Part shown: positions 7,032-8,345 of the stretch, in pieces
Layout: every line of letters begins with the position of its first letter
Position numbering within the stretch: the first letter of the stretch is position 1
DNA from: Verrucomicrobia bacterium UBA1727
GTDB lineage: Bacteria; Verrucomicrobiota; Kiritimatiellia; RFP12; UBA1067
Reading direction: 5' to 3'
Assembly: GCA_002315875.1 (NCBI GenBank)
Contig: DCIL01000022.1
Location: 1,651 to 9,995 of the forward strand
Length of the DNA: 8,345 nt
The notes under the pieces: model-generated
Database searches by the model: none
Seen by the model: the letters and a program-made list of their open reading frames with translations, nothing else
Told to the model about the DNA's origin: nothing
Made by a program: the position numbers and the translations under genes

Positions 7032-7064
7032 CTTCAACTCCCGCCTCCCCCTCCATCCCCTACT
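7032..7064 (+). other. Pyrimidine-rich spacer after trmD
   Basis: The 33 bases after the trmD stop are nearly all C and T. They open with CTTCAACT (7032-7039), the word found three times in the trmD insert. No hairpin terminator, promoter or small gene is visible here. Confidence 0.6.
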
Positions 7065-7155
7065 TTCTCATTTCTACTCTCTCATCTCTCATCTCTCATT
7101 TCTCATCTCTCATCTCTCATTTCTCATCTCTCATCTCTCATTTCTCATCTCTCAT
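7065..7155 (+). repeat. Heptamer tandem array (13 units) leading into uup
   Basis: Thirteen contiguous 7-nt units fill 91 bases: TTCTCAT, TTCTACT, three CTCTCAT, TTCTCAT, then two further rounds of two CTCTCAT plus one TTCTCAT, and a final CTCTCAT. This makes a 7-nt period with a 21-nt higher period. The AT of the last unit plus the next G (7154-7156) forms the uup start codon. On the minus strand the unit reads ATGAGAG. There are no spacers, so it is not a CRISPR array. Confidence 0.95.
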
Positions 7156-8345
7156 GTCTGACTTCCTCCTCTCCCTTCGCTCCGTCTCGCTTGCTTTCGG
7201 TGGACCCAAGGTTCTGGACGACGTATCGCTTTCGATTTCGCGCGGAATGCGTGCTGCGCTGACGGGACGTAACGGCGAGGGTAAATCCACGCTCTTCAAG
7301 GTCATCGCTGGCACGCTCGAGCCGGACAGCGGTGAGATCGTCCGCGCCCCCGGGCTCAAGATCGAATACGTGGGACAGTCCGTCGATTCCGACAACCTGC
7401 ATTCCGGCGGTGAGATCCGCCGCGCGCTTCTCGAGAAGGCGATTCTCTCCCAACCCGACCTGCTCATTCTCGACGAGCCGACCAATCATCTCGACATCGA
7501 AGCAATCGATTGGCTGGAGGCGATGCTGCGCCGTCAGCGCTCGCTCGCCGTCCTCATCGTCACCCACGACCGGCGCTTCCTGCGCAGGGTCGCCACCAAG
7601 ATCTTCGATCTCGACCGCGGCGAGCTTTCCGGTTGGGAATGCGATTACACCACCTTCGTCAAGCGCAAGGCCGACCTCATAGCGGACGAAGCCGTCTACT
7701 GGGAACGCAAGTCGAAGAAGCTTGCCCAGGAAGAGGCGTGGATTCGCCGCGGCGTCAAGGCGCGCACGACACGCAATGAGGGACGAGTCGCGGCACTGAT
7801 GAAGCTCCGCGAGGAATTTGCCGCGCGTCGCAAGCAGCTCGGCGTCTCGTCCATGAAGCTTGATACTGCCGCGGCCGGGGGACAGCTCGTGATGAAGATA
7901 AAGGACCTCGGCTTTTCCTACAACGCCGCGCGTCCCATCGTCTCGAACTTTACCGCCAACATCCTCCGCGGCGAACGCATCGGCATTCTCGGACGCAACG
8001 GTGCGGGCAAGACGACTCTCCTCAAACTTCTCACCGGCAAGCTCGAACCGTCCAGCGGCTCGGTCACTGTCGGTACCGGTGTCGAGATGGCGTTTCTCGA
8101 TCAGCTGCGCGGAGAACTTCGGCCCGACCTCACCGTCGGCGAGAATATTGCGAGCGATCGTGATGAGGTTATCGTCGGCGGTGTGAAGAAGCACGTCTAT
8201 TCTTATCTTGCCGACTTTCTCTTTCCGCCGGAGCGCGTGCGTACTCCGGTCGCGGCGCTTTCTGGTGGCGAGCGCGCTCGGCTGATGCTTGCAAAGCTCT
8301 TCCTCAAACCGGCCAATCTGCTCATCATGGACGAGCCGACGAACG
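7154..8345 (+). CDS. uup: ABC-F ATPase, Uup type (3' partial), with reduced first ATPase domain
   Basis: ABC-F proteins are cytoplasmic twin-ATPase factors that act on ribosomes, not transporters. The 397 residues visible resemble Uup, including the inter-domain linker KLAQEEAWIRRGVKAR (189-204) followed by TRNEGRV, which is close to E. coli Uup. Domain 1: Walker A GRNGEGKS (38-45), Q-loop Gln75, signature SGGEIRR (84-90), Walker B LLILDE (103-108), His138. Domain 2: Walker A GRNGAGKT (280-287), Gln317, LSGGE (369-373), Walker B LLIMDE (389-394); the window ends at EPTN. Domain 1 has only 8 residues between Q-loop and signature against 52 in domain 2, so its helical subdomain is essentially missing, though the frame is intact. 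The ATG at 7154 is the last unit of a heptamer array; no Shine-Dalgarno exists upstream, unlike the other genes here, and no earlier in-frame start codon lies in the gap. Confidence 0.9.
   Translation, partial: MSDFLLSLRSVSLAFGGPKVLDDVSLSISRGMRAALTGRNGEGKSTLFKVIAGTLEPDSGEIVRAPGLKIEYVGQSVDSDNLHSGGEIRRALLEKAILSQPDLLILDEPTNHLDIEAIDWLEAMLRRQRSLAVLIVTHDRRFLRRVATKIFDLDRGELSGWECDYTTFVKRKADLIADEAVYWERKSKKLAQEEAWIRRGVKARTTRNEGRVAALMKLREEFAARRKQLGVSSMKLDTAAAGGQLVMKIKDLGFSYNAARPIVSNFTANILRGERIGILGRNGAGKTTLLKLLTGKLEPSSGSVTVGTGVEMAFLDQLRGELRPDLTVGENIASDRDEVIVGGVKKHVYSYLADFLFPPERVRTPVAALSGGERARLMLAKLFLKPANLLIMDEPTN

Noticed and set aside
7032..7153. Search for a terminator or promoter between trmD and uup.
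   Set aside because: The nearly pure pyrimidine sequence cannot form a stable hairpin and has no recognisable -35/-10 pair.
7065..7155. Heptamer array considered as a CRISPR array or attachment site.
   Set aside because: Units are contiguous 7-mers without spacers, and there is no cas gene, integrase or tRNA nearby.
7145..8194. A 349-codon open frame on the minus strand.
   Set aside because: It is antisense to uup, whose plus-strand frame carries both Walker A motifs and the Uup linker; no family motif is visible on the minus strand.

Overview
This window is a dense, entirely plus-strand run of eight genes from a GC-rich bacterium. In order: clpP (5' end missing), clpX, panD, a GH95-type glycoside hydrolase, a major facilitator transporter, folP, trmD and an ABC-F ATPase of the Uup type (3' end missing). 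Purine-rich Shine-Dalgarno sequences precede several genes. The mix of ordinary housekeeping genes, a fucosidase-like glycosidase with a sugar-type transporter, and simple-sequence tracts inside genes would suit a polysaccharide-using member of the Planctomycetota/Verrucomicrobiota/Lentisphaerota/Kiritimatiellota group. That placement is a weak inference, not something the sequence proves.

Layout. Positions 1-1766 hold the Clp protease pair (ClpP peptidase and ClpX unfoldase, GTGA overlap). Positions 1780-2109 hold panD (beta-alanine for pantothenate and CoA). Positions 2137-5492 hold a likely glycan-use pair, a GH95-like hydrolase followed 2 nt later by a 12-TM MFS transporter. Positions 5489-7031 hold folP (folate) and trmD (tRNA m1G37), both overlapping their upstream neighbours. 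After a 122-nt pyrimidine-rich gap, uup starts at 7154 and runs off the window. Gaps before trmD's stop are 27 nt or less and four junctions overlap or nearly abut, so positions 1-7031 look like one cotranscribed unit. I see no convincing promoter or hairpin terminator in the window, and no stretch over 300 nt without a gene.

I do not find a clearly new multi-gene system. What stands out is a set of simple-sequence tracts in the 2.4 kb from 4796 to 7155: (1) purine heptamers encoding the central linker of the MFS protein; (2) an in-frame, low-complexity pyrimidine-rich insertion of about 100 nt inside the conserved trmD gene; (3) thirteen CTCTCAT-type heptamers that fill the leader of uup and supply its start codon. 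The second outlier group is protein-level: the first ATPase domain of the Uup-like protein lacks almost everything between the Q-loop and the signature motif, and FolP lacks a usual family loop motif while keeping its ligand-binding residues.
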